Source: Paenibacillus sp. JNUCC-31 (GTDB taxonomy: Bacteria > Bacillota > Bacilli > Paenibacillales > Paenibacillaceae). Taken from it: a stretch of 64,000 nt of DNA. Below the pieces are notes generated by a model. That model searched no databases, was not told where the DNA came from, and saw only the letters and a program-made list of their open reading frames with translations. The position numbers were made by a program, and so were the translations under genes. Every line of letters begins with the position of its first letter. Position 1 is the stretch's first letter. The DNA lies in the NCBI RefSeq assembly GCF_014844075.1, contig NZ_CP062165.1, forward strand, positions 1,302,001 through 1,366,000. Direction: 5' to 3'. Below are positions 63,150 through 64,000 of the stretch, piece by piece.

Positions 63150-64000
63150 TTATAAATTCCGTAATATTTGCTGCGCTTGACCTGCTTTAATCGAACCACG
63201 ATACAACTGTTCCAGAACCTCATCCAAAGACTGAGTTGTCTCCGAAATGGCTGTTTCCTTCCCATCTTTGTCCAGTTCTTTCCTCACGAAGTCCGTAAAT
63301 TCACGCAACGTGGGGTAGTCATAGACTTTAGTTGCGGGTATGGAAGTACAATAACGTGTATTAATATCCTTAATCCATTCCACTCCAATGATAGAATCAA
63401 GACCCATGTCGATAAAGTTCATGTTCCTATCAATATCATCGCTATTCATATACAGAGCATCTGCCAAGCTATATGCCAGATCACTATCCAATAGATCCAA
63501 TCCTTTTTCGGAATTCACATGTGCGTTCTCTAGCTGAACGGCTTGTAACTCCGCACCAAAAGATACGTCGGAAATGAGCGCAGTTATATAGTTAGAAAAC
63601 TCCCGCAACGTGGGGTAATCATAGACTTTGGTAGCGGGTATAGAAATACCAAACTTACTGTTTATCTTTTGAATCCATTCAACGCCGATAATTGAATCTA
63701 GCCCCAGGTCGACAAACTTTCGGTCTGCATCGATATCCTTTGGATCTACGAATAGTGCGTAAGCTAGACCTTCAGTCAATTCTCGCAGAACCGTACTAGT
63801 CTGAGATTCACTTTTTTGCTCCCTCTCTAGTTGTTCGTTGTCTCGAACCGTCAAATCACCTGTTGGCACCAAAACAATCTGTGGCTTAGGCATTACGTTC
63901 TTCTCTTGCTGCCCAAGAGCAGTTTGGAGAGATGCCAGTGATATACCTTGCTGATGAGATTTCCCGACTGGGGGGCTCACATCCAAAACTGGCGCAGCGA
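63150..64000 (-). CDS. PKS C-terminus with tandem beta-branch ACPs (5' part outside window)
   Basis: The frame is open to the right edge, so this is the C-terminal end of a larger PKS; the apparent TTG at 63986 has no ribosome binding site and the codons before it (AAPV) continue an Ala/Pro linker. Two ACPs follow, each with DLGLDSIIGVEW or DMGLDSIIGVEW: Ser codons at 63693-63695 and 63393-63395, and Trp six residues later, the flag for HCS recognition. The ACPs are very similar to each other and to the pair ending the giant PKS. The last 25 residues (DEVLEQLYRGSIKAGQAQQI) form a docking-type helix that probably meets the N-terminus of the KS-KR-ACP-KS0 protein. The KS and other domains upstream cannot be seen. 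Confidence 0.92.
   Translation of the reverse strand, partial: AAPVLDVSPPVGKSHQQGISLASLQTALGQQEKNVMPKPQIVLVPTGDLTVRDNEQLEREQKSESQTSTVLRELTEGLAYALFVDPKDIDADRKFVDLGLDSIIGVEWIQKINSKFGISIPATKVYDYPTLREFSNYITALISDVSFGAELQAVQLENAHVNSEKGLDLLDSDLAYSLADALYMNSDDIDRNMNFIDMGLDSIIGVEWIKDINTRYCTSIPATKVYDYPTLREFTDFVRKELDKDGKETAISETTQSLDEVLEQLYRGSIKAGQAQQILRNL

Overview
The window looks like a low-to-medium GC Gram-positive chromosome, most likely Paenibacillus or a close relative. This is inferred from strong AGGAGG-type ribosome binding sites, frequent TTG/GTG starts, a YkyA-type lipoprotein, a DUF2975/YozG-like pair and the style of the secondary-metabolism genes. No rRNA, tRNA, CRISPR array or intact insertion sequence is visible.

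Positions 1 to about 11.6 kb are ordinary chromosome with a disturbed middle. In order: the 5' part of an MFS exporter gene and an ADP-ribosylglycohydrolase (minus strand), a beheaded GNAT acetyltransferase remnant, a lipoprotein, a polysaccharide deacetylase plus YkyA-like lipoprotein operon, an EamA permease, a two-domain rhodanese, a DUF2975/HTH pair, an SDR oxidoreductase and a membrane-anchored DJ-1/PfpI protein. The 6-11.6 kb part carries two structured intergenic repeats (about 170-180 bp) and three copies of the rhodanese gene 3' end, each followed by a GC-rich hairpin. This is the scar of repeated local recombination.

From about 11.86 kb to the right edge everything is on the minus strand and belongs to one trans-AT polyketide synthase/NRPS assembly line, transcribed from the right edge leftwards. 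No AT domain occurs in any module, and KS domains are followed by the LPTYPFAKERYW-type linker. Biosynthetic order: a truncated PKS ending in two ACPs (right edge); a complete beta-branching cassette (donor ACP, decarboxylating KS with Cys to Ser, HMG-CoA-synthase-like HCS, ECH1, ECH2); PKS KS-KR-ACP-KS0; PKS DH-ACP-KS-KR-ACP-KS0; a giant PKS DH-ACP-KS-DH-KR-ACP-KS-DH-KR-MT-ACP-KS-ACP-ACP; PKS KS-DH-KR-ACP-KS-KR-ACP(dead); hybrid pseudoMT-ACP-KS-ACP-C-A(Ser)-PCP; PKS KS-KR-ACP; a small unknown protein; and a stand-alone condensation-like protein. No thioesterase is present.

The working model is a polyene chain with two beta-methyl branches (one at each tandem-ACP site, whose ACPs all carry the Trp flag for HCS), one alpha-methyl, a serine near the end and one more extension. 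Release would not be by a TE and may use the stand-alone C-like protein. The most unusual features are an ACP whose phosphopantetheine serine is replaced by proline, followed on the next protein by a degenerate methyltransferase and a fresh ACP; a ~6.5-kb tandem repeat unit inside the assembly line whose KR-ACP-KS0 blocks (3.3 kb) are nearly identical; and a probable ATT start codon for one megasynthase. Loading module, acyltransferase, PPTase and promoter must lie beyond position 64000.
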